Assembly: GCA_036583965.1 (NCBI GenBank)
Contig: JAZBQD010000030.1
Span: 107,730,662 to 107,794,661, forward strand
DNA from: Prunella strophiata
Taxonomy: Eukaryota; Chordata; Aves; Passeriformes; Prunellidae
DNA length: 64,000 nt
Reading direction: 5' to 3'
Shown here: piece after piece, positions 1 through 14,100 of the stretch
Numbering within the stretch: the stretch's first letter is position 1
Layout: each line of letters starts with the position of its first letter
Program-made: the position numbers and the translations under genes
Notes under the pieces: generated by a model
Database searches by the model: none
Told to the model about the DNA's origin: nothing
Seen by the model: the letters and a program-made list of their open reading frames with translations, nothing else

Positions 1-1559
1 GAAAATGAAACTTAGAACTGAAGTTGTAAATACACATGAAAAAACAAAACTTAAAACTACAATTGTAAATACAGTCATTACTTTGAAAGGAACAAGTGTC
101 TGCTGAGTGGGAAATGCTTCCTTTTACTAGTAGTGCTTACCTTAAGAATTTAATTTTTTAGGATAAATGTTTAAAATGTGGTGTATGTTATGAGTGCTGT
201 GTATAATATAAAACAAAATTCAACCTTCCCATCACCTGGGATTTGGAGTGTCAGTCCATAACCATCTGTCAGTAGTTACATGTTTTGTTTTCTCTGCCCT
301 GTGGGGAGGCCTTTCCTCTGCCTTTTATTTCCAAGCACTGAAGCTCTGCTGCCACCACTCTCGACATCCCCTGCCCCTTCCCCAGGGCAGCAGGTACTGC
401 TCACATGTCAGGAAGCTGATTTTAGGCATGGGAATGCTCCCACCTCAAATCCAGACCAGTGACCAGCACAACAGCCAGTGTTTTTCAGACATCATTGTGA
501 CACCTCTCAATTTTAAAACATCAGTTAAGCTGTAAAAAGGCAGAAATATGGGCTCTTTCCAACTGAGCAGCAGCAGCATTTAAAAACTGCAGGTTTTCAC
601 TCCAGGGGATGGGTTTTGTTGTTCAGAAGCAGAAGCTGTATAACCATCTGTTAGATACACACGGGTGAGAGCAGCAGTGACACAGAACCCACTCTCACAC
701 CACAGGTCCAAGGCTGAAACCTGAGGTGGGCACCAAGCAAAAAGTGATTCATAGCAGCAAGAGATTTAGAGAAAGAAGTACTGTGGCAGTCATAGGGGCA
801 ATGGGCAGCCTTGAAAACAGCAAGGCAGGCTGGAAGACATTCACTAAAAGATATTTAAAATTAGTTTAAAGCATCCTTCAGCTGAGCAGGGAGCTGCCAG
901 AGCTCTGCAAAGGCAGGGAGGCAGCACAGTTGAAAGTCACTGTTGTAAGAAGTCAGGAAACCAACTCAGTAAGAATTTGAGAATACTGATCCAGGAGGAC
1001 AAATGGTTAAATGACAGAGTAACTCCTAAGGATGGACATTTTATTCAATGACAAGAGCCTTCAGTCATTACTGACAAACTTATCTACAAATATCCAACTC
1101 AGGAAGTTAAGTGTGAGGTTGTTTCTTTTTTTGATCAGCCTCTCCAATTTTGTGGTATGCAGGTCCAGCTTCTACCTCACCTGCCTCTACAGTAAGACAA
1201 GAGTCTGTTATTACAGACTCCATGACAGATGACAAAAGGTTCTTCCACTAAGCTTTGCTTTTGGACAGAAGAGATGTAGTTCCTGGTATAAGAAATGAAG
1301 CACCATTTTAAGTAGTTACTGGTTATTTTTACAACCAGGAAAATGAACAAACTCTGTTCTACTCTGACTTGAAACAAATGGAACCCAGATAAATAAATAA
1401 AGATTTGTTTGGGTTTTTAAGTTAGCAGCACGTGTGTGTATATGTGTGTGTGTATAACCAAGATCACATACAGAGATAGTGCAGCAAGTGTGAACATAAG
1501 AGATCTCATCAGTGGTCACAGGAGAGAGGAATAGAGTTTAAGATGATACAACATCCAGT
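1..1559. other. Downstream flank of MED14, no gene recognised
   Basis: AT-rich sequence. The only short reading frames are not supported by homology I recognise. It contains a TG/TATG microsatellite at 1431-1456. It may be distal MED14 3' UTR or intergenic. Confidence 0.6.
1431..1456. repeat. TG-rich microsatellite
   Basis: Alternating TG with TATG interruptions over about 26 bases. Confidence 0.85.
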
Positions 1560-2012
1560 TTAAGATTTTTTAATCCAGTTTATTAAATATTGCTTTTTGG
1601 GGACATGTTTACAACAAGCCCAAATAAATTGTTTAAGGATTCAAAGCAGTCATATTAAAATACAGCTTCAATATAAAGTTTGTCACAGTTTTACAGTATT
1701 CAAAAAATGACAGACCTGCCTTAAAAAAAGACTATTACACCAAAACATAAGAAAAACAGAAAAACAAACAAGTTTGGCATTTTCATAATCTTTATAGTAT
1801 AAAACAGAATATTAAATCTATTACCAGCAAGCTGATACTTCAATCTATTACCTAGTCTGAAGTGTCTCCCATTAAAACACACTATACAACAGCACTATAC
1901 AAAAGTCGTGGTGATACTCATGTGATGAAAGTGCATCCCTGAAAGTTTGCCAGTTTATAGTTAGCTCTTAGAAAAAAAGGTAAAATTAAAACGTCCTCTT
2001 TTAACTGAAGGC

Positions 2013-2023
2013 TTTATTTTATT
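2013..2023 (-). promoter_or_regulatory. Candidate proximal polyadenylation signals
   Basis: Two overlapping AATAAA hexamers on the minus strand, at 2018-2023 and 2013-2018, lie 85-95 nt after the MED14 stop and just past a 31-A run. Seen directly; use as a cleavage signal is inference. Confidence 0.4.
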
Positions 2024-2036
2024 ATTTTTTTTAATT

Positions 2037-2038
<2 letters not shown>

Positions 2039-2069
<31 letters not shown>
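2039..2069 (-). repeat. Homopolymer run (A31 in MED14 sense)
   Basis: 31 consecutive T on the plus strand, thus 31 A in the MED14 transcript, beginning 38 nt after the stop codon. Confidence 0.97.
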
Positions 2070-2075
<6 letters not shown>

Positions 2076-2107
2076 TTGTCTCACTTTCAGCCTTCTTTTA
2101 AAAGTGT

Positions 2108-2181
2108 CTAGGGACGCCCCCCAGGGGGCAGCGTAAGATTAACCATCAAATCACGAACGGCTGCAAATATTGTGCATTCAC
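2108..2181 (-). CDS. MED14: MED14 exon 31 (terminal coding exon)
   Basis: Residues 1422-1445 plus stop. It reads [20 protein letters not shown] and ends GGRP before TAG. The C-terminus is almost identical to human. The acceptor is the proximal copy of a duplicated polypyrimidine-AG element. Confidence 0.97.
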
Positions 2182-5100
2182 CTGGAACAGGGAAAAGAGA
2201 CAGGTTAGCACCGCGCCCCGGACAGCCCTTCCTCCCTCTGGAGCAGGGAAAAGAGACAGGTTAGCCCCACACCCCACAGCCCTTCCTCACTGAGCCCCCA
2301 GGGCAGAGCCCAGGCTGCAGAGGCTGCTCCCAAACCCCAGCAACCTCCAGGGACATTGGGATTTGTGGGAGTCACCAGCTGAAGGAGCTCCAGCTTTCCC
2401 AGCAGGACTGCTCTTGTTGGTGATGGAATTGCAAGTAGCTCTTAACTTTTAATTGCTTTTGAATGTCAGATTGAATGTATGCTAGAATTGATTGCACATG
2501 GACTGTGGTCTGATTTTTTCTGTATATTATTAATTAAGAGCACCTCATCTTATGAAAAAAATAACCCAACTTTTCCAAGTTTTATATCTGTTGATTACAA
2601 GCAGAAACTAAACGTTTTCAAAGACTCAAGTCTGAAACAGCTGGAAGATGTTCTCTGTTGTAAGCTTAGTCTTGGAAACATTTCTAATTCCAAGACTGGG
2701 CAACAGTCAGGAATCTGTTTCTTTCAACTAAATTGCTCTGGCTCTACCCTTGACTATCTAAAATGCAAAATAAAATACAGAGCAGGTGGACTTCTGTTTC
2801 CAACAGCTGAGATTTAATACTGAGAGGGAAAACCAGCCACAGCTACCCCAAGTTTTAAATAGCACTTGTTGACAAAAACACACACGTTCTGAATAGCTTA
2901 AAGAAGTTAAAACCAACAGAAGTGAAAGGGTTAAACAAGAACAACAAAAGATGAAGCAACAGGCAGCTGTGATTTTCATCTACTATTTCCTGCTAAGAGA
3001 ATACAATTAGTAGCCACTGTTGTACCCTGGTCACTGTGGGCTGATTTTTTCCTGCATATTTCAAGAAATATCAATTAGAAGACATTGAATTTTGCTGCTG
3101 AAGGAGCAACAGTGTGAGCAGAGAGATAAGAGCAGAGCCTGTTGGGATGCATTAATCTTAACTGCCAGACTAGGAATTCCCAAGATTATTTTGGGCAAAT
3201 CATTATCATATCAAAACTACAAATCTGGGCTAAATACCATCCACTGCATCACTGAAAATCAGACACTGAAAAATGTTTAGTTGTGAAGTGCTTTAAGAAT
3301 CATCATGAGACCCTTGAGCTCCTCTCTAAGGGTCACCTCCAGCATCCATAGGGACTTTAATTTCCTTACCAAATTGATGTCCACTACATACTGTAGGTTT
3401 TGGACTTACAGCTCAAGTTTAAACTTATTATTCCAGGGCATTGATTTACTCTCAGTTCATACAAGTATTTCCCCACAGTAAAGTATTTTCTCCCATGGAG
3501 GCATAGGTAAAGTGGTCTTAGACAATGTGTACTCACAATGAGTCAACACTTTACTGTTAAACACAGCAGAATGTGTTTTCCCACAGATCTGAAAAGAAAA
3601 CTCTTTCAAAAGAACTTACTTTTCAGGCACTACCATTTTATTAAGAGGAAAATTAAGCTGAATACAAAATGCTTTCTCACAAAGAGAGAAAGGTAAAAAA
3701 GATACAGCCAGAACAAGGCAACACTGATTCCAGGTTACAACGACAGTGCCAGTAACATCAGCTGTGCTTAATGGGGGGCCCTGCTCCTTCCTGACTCAAA
3801 CAGTGAAAAATTCCCTTAACCAAGCAGATTGCAATTAGTGCAGCAGAGAGCTGACAGGTAGGAAAGTCAGGAAAACCCTGGGTACAGCACAGGAGCAGCA
3901 GAAGAGAAAGGAGCAGCAGACAACAAAGGACACACATCTGGGATCTCCCATGTACTGCTGTTTTAAGAGAAGTCTCCCAGCTATCTACTTTCATCTGTTG
4001 GCTCTCCTATCACCTTTCAGTGGTCAAGAAAAGAAGGTATTCTTGTTCTCTTTGATCAGCTGTAATACTGTATGTTTTGACAATAAGAACAGAGGAAATT
4101 GCATTTCAAGTGTCCTCAGGGAAGATCCTACTTTTGCTGGGTGATGGTGGAAATAAATAAAATCATACAGACTCATTCTTTCTTTTGGAAGTTAGAGGAA
4201 GGACTACTAGAAATTTCCTCTGCTCAGCCAGCTACACTTTCCTTTGCCTGGACAAGGTTTTGCTTGTGGCCCCAATGCTTTTCCTATGCTTTTCTCCCCC
4301 TATACTTTGCTCCCTGTACTGGATTCCAAAACTGCTTCAAAACTTGCACGACAAACAAAAATTGTCCATTTTGATCTATCTAGTGACCATCAGAAAACAT
4401 CTCACCACACACCTCCAGAGCCGCTTTGACAGTTACTTGCTCTGCCTGTGGTATTTTGTGAAGGGTTTACTTTAAAGCACAACTCAGGGCAATAACAAAC
4501 AGCAAAGCAAGAACCTACCCTTCCCCACATCAGGGGAACTCTGTGGGGTAGCACCTTCCAAAAGCAACACCTGAAGTTTAGTTAAATGTATTTTGAAATG
4601 AAAGTGCTATACAAACAACAGCTCTTTTCCACATACAGAACTCCTACAGGGAACTCCACATGCCCTCAAGGCTATTTTCTCTCCTATTTACCTACACTAT
4701 TACTACATGATAAACAGAAAGTGCATATTAATTTAAATCCCATCACAAGTTTCAGAAATGTATGCATATCCACACCAATTCTAGGTAAACATTGCTCATG
4801 TTCTACCAACTGAAATAATCCATCAAGCATATTTAAAATTACTGCATAACAACGAGATGAATAATTATACAAAAGAGAAGTAAGAGTCAACCTCTGGATT
4901 CACAACTTCAATCTGTTCACTGGGTTACTGGAAAAATTTTGTTCTTCATCAGAACTGAAAGTTGTTCTTATAAACGATCTGTGTACTAGGACCCCAAACC
5001 ACTGCTTACAGAAAACATGCTGCCCAAAGAACCTGCTACTGTTCTTCCATGCTTTAGATAATAAAAGGAAAGTAAAAGGCATGACAAACAAGAGGGAAAG

Positions 5101-8100
5101 CAAAGCACAATGCTGCTCACAGTGCACTACCTACAGTCCAATGAACACTCAGAACAACCTAGCTCAAACACTTCACAGCACGTCTAGTGGACAGAACTGT
5201 ATGCACCTCTGCTAGTGGACACACTGACAAAGGAGTATACAACCACTGCAATTACTTTTAAATCATTCACAGCACAGTGGACAAGTTCTGGTAACTATTT
5301 TAACATCCCCTTATATTCTACTGTTAAGCTGAGCAACTTTATAATTAACCATAAAAACTGACACTTGGCCATAGCATATTTCTTGTGACTCATTCTAGGC
5401 CCATTTGTCAAAAAGTGTGATTCTTACTGAGCAGCAAGAGTTAGGCCAACAAGAGGTGGGTGCATTCTATCACTTGGGCAGAACAGCAAAACCCAGCCTG
5501 AATCATCAGTGCAACCTTCTGCTGTGTTGCCAGTACTTCCTATTAAGTTATGTACTGCCTGTCACATCAGGAGTTTGTAATCACTAAAGAAGTAAGATAG
5601 AAACCAAGAAGAATTCAGACTTAGGAGAGGTTTAGTTTTACACTGGAGATTTGTCACAGATGTCTGGGTGAAGAGAATATATCTACTGGACATGTACAGT
5701 ACCTGGTCGTGGTGAATTCAGTTCAGCAAACCTCTTTAGAATATTGCTAACCATCATTGGAGCAGCAACAGAAGAGTTCTGCTGCCTGGGAATGTCAGCC
5801 TGTTGCGTTGTACCCGAAGCCATATCATAAATAATTGGGACAATAATACTAACAGCTTCCTGTGGGACTGTTGTTTTCTGTGTTAGCTGAAGCTGTGGGG
5901 AAACAACCCAAAATGCTTGTTAAATGGAATGACCATGTACTTCAGTGCAACTTCTGATACAGCTAAACACTCCAGGCCTACAGACAGCATGTACTTCCAC
6001 CCCTCTGTTTTCAGACATCAATTCTGTAACAGAGAAATTATCAGTCAGGTGGAGACTATTGTCTTCTCAAAAGCACCCCACAGTGAGCACTGCCTCGGGC
6101 ACAACACTAATGTGGAATTTGTTCTGAACATCTCATCCCTGCTCTCCTCTCCCAGCACCACTAATGTGCACATCACCAATCCAGGTGGTTAGTGCCTCAA
6201 AGAAGAACTAAACACCCACAAAGGGAGCACTTGAAGATGCAGCCCAGAGGGAGCTGAACTTTATATACTGTCAACATCTCTCCAAGAACACGAAACACGA
6301 GGAGTTGCTGTGCTTTAGCAGGAAGGAGAGTAGGAATATGAACCGAACTCATTACCAAAGAGATCCAAGCAAATTGAGGATTCCAAACAGCACAACACTT
6401 TTAGCTATTACAGCTGTCAGATACAGTGGGCTTATGCTTTGCTATGAACTTTGATGATCTCAGAGACATGCAGGGTTAGAATTTTAAAACAGATAGCTCT
6501 ACTTACAAAAAACAACATTTTGGATTTCAGCACAACAGCAGGTGTTCCTGGAGGCGCAATTGGTGGAGCACTGGGAGGGATTGTTAAACAAAACTGCACG
6601 TTCCATTTCAGCTGACTTGCCTGGTCAGGGAACTGTTCAGAGAGAGCAGCACAGTGAAAGAACAGCAAAGTTCTCATGTCAGTGACATACACAGCTATGA
6701 AACAGGAAAGCACCACAAAGTACAATGTGCCTCTTTAGCTTAAACCTGCAGATGTTGCCAGGTTTAGAGAAATCAGAGTAACTCTGAAAGAACTGAGCAC
6801 AGTAACACAATCAGAAAGATTCCAGTCAGTCTATACATGTGCCTGTTTGTAACATGTCTGCAGTTCCTTAAAATCATCTGTCTAAATGAGAAATTTTGAG
6901 TGTTTCCAGGAAAGCTAGTGGTAAAATGAAAACTTCCCCAATAACATTGAATAACTTATGTATAAATTTAGAGTAATTAGAGAGTTTGTAGATAAAGATA
7001 CATCAGCTTTTTTTCAAAAATATAACAACCAAAGTTGGGTGAACTAAATAAATAGAACAGTTGACTTACCAGCTCCAGTTTCATGATGTGTACGCAGTCC
7101 CTGAGGATGTGCGTGGGAGCCCCTAGTAACTTTGTGAAGGCTATCAGGGTGTTTGCTTTAAAAGGTGGTCCTGCAACCTAAAGAAAGACACTATTTAGTA
7201 GTGCCTATTTAGATAATAAATATAGCATTTAATATGCAACCAGCATGCACAGCTGTCAGTTTTATATTTTGCAGCTCTTACACATACCACTGAAAGTCAG
7301 CAGGATCACGCAAAACAACACCAGAGATTAAAAGCAATGCACAAAACGATCAACATGCTTGATTTCAGTACATACCCTTGTTTCAAAGAACTTCTCCAAA
7401 ACCTGCAACTCCTCTGATTTCCACTGTCCTGTATTTTCAGGTGTTACTTTCAGCTGTAAGGTCTGGTTGGTTTTGGGATTGAGAGCAACCCTGCATTTCA
7501 GTGCCTCCGTCTTAAACATAATGACACCTGGCTCATTGGAGTTTATTAACTGTAGCTGCATAAAAAGGAGATTCACAGTCCATTAGTCATTGATTAAATG
7601 GAATGAACTCACACACACAGACAGTCTCACTCCCTCCCTAAAGTGTAGTGATCAACCTCTTTCCAGAAAGAAACACATGATATTTTAATACAGGTAAGTT
7701 TGCCTTGAGAATTAAGCTTATGCCAGATTTGGCTTCTTCCTCTGTCACTGAATCCATGCCAGACAAGTGAAGAGGCACATTTGTCTGTCCCAAACCCTAA
7801 AGTAACATTCCTGACTGAGTAGTTAACATTAACTAGTAACTCACTTCTCTGGCAATCCTGCCAAGGAGTGCTATCCACAGTACCCCATGGCTGTTCTAGT
7901 AAACTCCCAATGGACATGCTAAACCCAAAGAAACCACAGCATCTGAAAGTCTGGTCATACACTTGCTATCTTAACAGTTACCAAATTTCACCTGACCAAA
8001 TCTAATTTGTGTGGAAAAGAAGTGGAACTAAATGATTTCTCTAAATCTTGACACTTTAGATGGCAAAAATCAGAAGTACAGCACAAATCTAACAGCAAAC

Positions 8101-11100
8101 AGTTACTTTATTTGAAGCATTTCAGTTTGTGCCTGATTTGAAAGACATGGAGCAGTCACATACCCACGGGTCCATTCAAACTGAAACCGTACCGTTTCCT
8201 GTTGAATGATCCTCTGAAGATGCCTCCTCATAATCACTGACCCAAGGAATCTCTCAAGAGGGGAGCACAGATAGCTGCCAGCTAGTCCTGGCACAAGCCC
8301 AGGGGTAGGAGAGGGCAAGAGCAGAATATTCAAGGCACTGTGGGTGAGGATTGTAGGAATGGATGCAGCCCAAGAGCGCTGAGGTAGTTTCCGAGGTGGA
8401 GGCATGCTTGTTGGCATGACCTGGGAACCTGTGGGGACACAAGGACTTGCAGTAAGGGAGGATTTAAGCTGAAACATAAGATATATATTAACTTCAATTA
8501 TCTCTACTCATAAATAAGTCCTCTGGGACAAAGCTCAATCCTTCTTATTTAAGAATTTGCCTGTCTAGTGATAGTCATCAGACAGACAAGGAATTAGTTT
8601 TGACCCTGAACCCAGGCAAAGAGTCTCAGTAACATTAAAATCCTCCTCCCTTTTTCTCTTTCTGCAGCATGCCAGCAGACAGCAGGTTTGCACAACAAAC
8701 TCAATGGGACGTAAAGATGGCTAAATCAGTCGTGCAAGAGCAGCATTACAAATCTATGATGTGAAAAGTTAGTATTTGGGTTGGCAAATGTGCCTATCAT
8801 TGCTCTTACTCTAAAGACTCCTCTCTTAGTCACAGAGTTCAACAGTTTCAGACTGATTTCTGCACTGCAACAAAAGCTATCATCAATCCTGCTGACATTT
8901 ATGCTGTATGCTTTAGCTCTCTTTTCCAATTTGTTATTGAAGATTTGAAGCAGGACAGAATAAAGGCCAATTTCCTTAGACATTTTACTGCACAAGGACA
9001 GTAAGGACTGTTAGACTGACACAAGAACTACCAAAAGGAACACAACCAGAAGTATCAAACATGAGTGTTTCACAGTTATAACACTGATAAAGAAGCCTAC
9101 TTGTTCCAGCTCGTGGGGAATGAGAGGCATCAGGGACAGGTGAATGAAGGGAAGGGTTGGCTGGTGACATTCCAGGCATCCGTGCTGCTGGTGATGGACC
9201 AGAGACCTGGGGAGATCCCGGCCAGTTGCCTGCACGCTGACTGGGTGACATCATGGTGTATGGTGAGCTTGGGTCTATGGTACCTACAGATGTTACAAGA
9301 CCATTAATATTGCCTGAAAAAGTAAAAGGCTTTCTAATAAAGAAATCTAAAAGAGGCTTACCAAAATCTGTAAAGCATGAAAGTGTCTGCAAGCTTTAGA
9401 CTACTTTTTACAGCCATACAAAACACATGAGCGGGGGGCAGAGAGTAAAGATCAAGATACAGATTTCAAAGGGTTTCCAGGCTGTATTTTTTAAAAAGTA
9501 GAATGTTAAGGAAAATAGTCATATTCAACAAGTAACAGGTTCTAAACCAAAAGGAGCTCTTGCCTACAGACTTGGACTTCAACAGCTCCTTAGCAAAGGA
9601 AGTCTCAGCCAGCCAGCTCCTTATTTATTCAGGATCTTACAGTTATTGCTGCAAAGGCTATACAGACTGATCAGAACCTTAAACTTCTCTGTGGCACATC
9701 TCTCTCACTTTGCTCATCTCAACAGTCAAATTGATGCATGAAAATGACCATCTGAACTGTTCATTTGTTGTGATCTATAGAACAGTTTCCAATGCACTGT
9801 GATTACACAAAGGATTGTTTTGGCAGCTTTCCAAAAAAAAAATCAACCAAATTAATAAAGGAAACAACCAAAAGGCATGTTGCTCACATACAGATATGTC
9901 AAACCAGCCAGACTTTGACAACATTTTCAAATTGCAAGTATGTGAATTTCTAACCTGTTCCAGTTATTTTTCCATGAAATGTAAGCAGTGAAAATCCACT
10001 AACTAATCTAACAAAAGAAAATGCTTATTAAAAGCTGCAGCCACTGTTCTGCTACAGGACCACACTGAATTTCTATACATTAGTAAGCAGAAAGGAGTGA
10101 CTGAGAGTCAATTTTTACCATGTTAGGAACACCTCAACATGCCATGCAGCCACTTTTGACTACTGTTAACAGTTAACACTCACATATATGAAAACAGCTA
10201 CTTGAGCCAATTACAAACCATGAATTTTTCTCAATTAACTTAGGTCTGCTCTGGAAGACCTAATTTTAAGAAGCAAATCCACCCTCCCTGTCACTACATG
10301 TACACCTGCCAGTAAAGAACTCACCATGTGGGCTGGCAAAGTTAGCTGTTTGTCCCATTGTGATTCCAAGAGAGGAAGGTGAAGGAGTTGGACCAAAGGA
10401 TGCTGGTGACGGTGCTCTTAAAGCCCCACTAGGTGAGCTTGCAGCATGCAAATTTCCTGATCAAAGACATCACATCACTTGAATATATGCATTTCCCATC
10501 TTTCTGTTCTAATTTTTTCTATCAACTGCTCCTCCTTTTTAGGGAGACAGCAAGCAAGATTCAAGAGAATTTGTTTTTGCACTCGATGACTTTATTTTGT
10601 ACATGCACGACTGTTATATTTTTCAGGTTGATTTACCACACAAAGGAAACTTCCATGATATCTGGCTTGAAGAATGGCATTTCCCCCCTGCCCAGCCCTT
10701 CCCCAAATTTAAATATTTTCAGCTGCTGTTCTACAACAGCTGGGAGCAGAAAGCAGAGCTTTGGTGATGAAAAGCTTTTCTGAAAAAGCAGGTATTGAAA
10801 ATTAACAGGTTTTTGTCTTAGCAAGTTATAAACAGTAATGATGAAACAGTCCCAAATATTACACAGCTAAAGATGGCAGTTTTACTTAATGGGTTTTTAT
10901 AGCTTCAAAATGTACTTTCCAAAACATGCATGGCAGGACCCTGCTTTTTTTCCCCCACAATGTAAGATGCATTCTCTTGGCTAATCTGGGGCTAAACACA
11001 GCTCAAATAATAGAAAAAAACACACATGCACAAAGACCTATTTTTCTAGGACAGGATCAGCTCCCAGCCATCCTACCTGGTGACTGTGTGTGCATCATGG

Positions 11101-14100
11101 ATGGGGAGGGTGTCACTGTGTTGTGGTAGGAGGTGGGGGGTGAGGTGAGAGGATACGCTCCTGAGGCTCCTGCCTGTTTTGCAAATGGCTGAAATTGTCA
11201 ACACAGGACAATGAAAACTTTTGATCATTTTGTACCAAAACAAAAGTTAAGTATATGCAGGAGAATACTAATGAGGCTTTGGTCTTACAGGTTCATCCAC
11301 AGTTGTTTGATTTTCTACACTATCTTGTTCAGTGCTCACTGGTTTTTTTCAGGTTCTTCTAAAGACATAATACCTCTCTACCTCTCTCCTTTTATCTGCC
11401 AGCCTGTAACAGCAAAGCCTCCTGACTCTCCCTCCCATCTTTTATCTTAAACAGTTGTTTTCCCTCCCTCAGTCCTTTGCTTCTAGGCAGCAAGTCTCAT
11501 GTGACCTTCCAAAGCTGCTGTTCATATGCTATGGGCTGTTTACACTGGAATGAGAAATGCAAAATAAATTAATACATTTTGCCCGAAGGGGAATTCTACA
11601 GCAGAGTGGGTTTAGAGTCTCCCTTTCCATTTTGTTACTGCTAATCCCTTTAGAACATGAAGTTCTTAGAAATCTACTATTGTGGAAGACAATAAACATT
11701 TATTTTGCCTGAAGGGTACCTGTTGTTGTGGCTGCTGTGGTGGCTGCTGGGGTTGGAGCTGTGATATCAAAGAATCCATCATGTCTGCTCCGATAGGAGA
11801 AGGTGGGTTATCATCTTCGTTTACAGAGCGTCTCCGTGCATCCTGATTGCTGTCAACAAACATGTTCAGGAATGTCTGTGGAAAAAGCAGCTTTGTTAGC
11901 AGTTTGCCCATTTAAATTTTACTATACAAATGAAGGCAGTATTTGCTTAGCTTTAAAACTACCTTTATCAGCTACAGCACATAGAAGACAGGCAAGTCTC
12001 TGGAACTAAATACTAGTGGGCATTCATTAATTACAGTGTAATTAGTCTGCAAAATATATCAATTAATAAACAGACACCTGGCTCTATAACAAGAAATATT
12101 TCCAGTAAATTGAAATACCAACATTTTTCTTCTCTCCTTAAAGATAAGGAAAAGTGTCCACTTGGAAATACCTGTTCCAGAACAACTCCTGAGTATCCAG
12201 AACCTACAGGGCTGTTGTATCACACCTACAACTGCCCTGTTTGGTTAAGAACATCTAGGTCACCTGCTCCACAGCATTCTCTTGTACCCAAAGGAACATG
12301 CCAACTTTATTGAATTAATTCCTCCTCTACCTTCCCACTTCCATTCTCTTCTACCACTTTACACTGGTATCTACAATCTCCTTCTTTCATTAGCCTTTCA
12401 TTTGGCATTTGTCAAAGAGGCACATGTTCAGGATCAGTTAAATACAATATGGGAAAATCAATATTCAGTTGCAACTGTCAGAAAAAAAAATTAGCAAATT
12501 AACCTGTTTCTCAAAGGATGCCATTTTATAGTATTTCAGTATAACTAGCACTGGTACAGGTATTCTGTCAATGTGCAGACATTCCTTTTTAAGGAAGAGT
12601 GAACCAGCACTGCATTTACAAGGAAAGCCACAGGCTCCTGCCACATGATGAAAGGAACTGTTTTAAAAGAGAAGTTTCTGTCTAGAATCATCTGACATGG
12701 AGTATTGTCCCACCTGCAACTTATGAGCACTGTACTGCCACACAGAACAGTCTGTGAGGAGCAGTTGCTGCTAATCCTGGAACATGCATCTAGCCTAGAC
12801 ACAAAGCTTCATCAAGTTTCCACAAAAGTTTGCCTGAATACACAGATAAGGTAAAAAAAGCCTAGCACTTGATGTTTTTTTTTTTTTTAAAGGAAATGTT
12901 TTAATTCAAACTAATTAACAGATCTACCAATAAATCAAAAACTTCTACATTCAGAATTTTGGAAGGACCGAAGGTCTCTACAAAGAAAACCTTCACCAAG
13001 CTCTTCACCTCAGATTCCCACTTCCAAGTGAGAAGCTCATTTATTTCCAAGCTGCCAGAAAACCCAGGGGTGCTCACCTTCAGCCCAGGGGCGGGGTAGA
13101 AGCCCTCCACGATTTTGCTGTTGTCGAAGAGGCTGTAGGCGCCGTCGCGGATGGCCACCACGCCGCGGCTGCGGCAGTAGATGTCGATGCAGTACATGTT
13201 CCTGAAGGCCAGCCTGATGTGTGTGGGGGACTGGGGCAGGATGGAGAAGCACTGGTAGGCAGTGTTGGTGCGCTGGGTCAGTCCCAGCATGGGCACGGTC
13301 GGGAGTTTGTTGATGGCGTTTAGTGGAGCCTGAGTGTCAAACAAAACCTGGGAGAGAGCGCAGGTTGAGAGGTCAGGTAGCTTATCCAAAGGGAAAGGTC
13401 AGGGAGAATGGGGCATAGCAGGGCAATGAGATTCATAACCAATCATAACACCCTTGAAGAGAACAGTTTAATCAGAATTCAGCTCCCTAGTGTCTTGCAA
13501 TTTTCTTGACAGAAGTTTTTTAAAACGTTACCTGTAACAACTGCACCACGTTTGGCGTTTTATTAAACATCTCCTGGAGCTGGTGCAGAATTGTGTTGTG
13601 ACAGTTACTGCAACCTGAGTTTGGGCCAACTGTTCCCAGTGAAATGTGAAACTTCTGGAGGATGGAGTTCCACTGAATGCTGATCTGCAATGTCACAAAC
13701 AAAATGGTCTTGGAAGCTAGAACAAGTAGCTTGCAATAACTTACTTACTTATTCTACTCTTATATTACAGATTGTAATAACCTGTAATGTAAGAGGTTAT
13801 AGTAAGAGATTATAACAAGAAAATTGATCAGATTTAATTTTCCCCCCCCCTTTTTTAGTCAAACCTCAACAGATTCCTAATTCACCTTCCTCAAAAGCTG
13901 CTGAGACTGTGAAGAAAAAAAAAAGCACTCTCAGGTTTAACACCCATTTAGCTGCCTGGATTGTTGGCAACCACAGAACTGGGCACTTATATCAGCAACT
14001 CAACCAAAAAGCAAAAGAATCTTTTCTGCCAAAGTGAGAGAAAATTAAACTTGAGAGATTCATGGTGTGGAAAACTGATTAGTGAGTTGCTGGAGGTGGA

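Larger units (their letters stand above)
1560..2107 (-). other. MED14: MED14 3' untranslated region (minimum guess)
   Basis: AT-rich, non-coding sequence directly after the stop. It is assigned as 3' UTR by position. The distal limit here is the AATAAA-type signal read on the minus strand at 1579-1584; the true end may be nearer (signals at 2013-2023) or beyond 1560, since vertebrate MED14 transcripts have long 3' UTRs. Confidence 0.55.
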
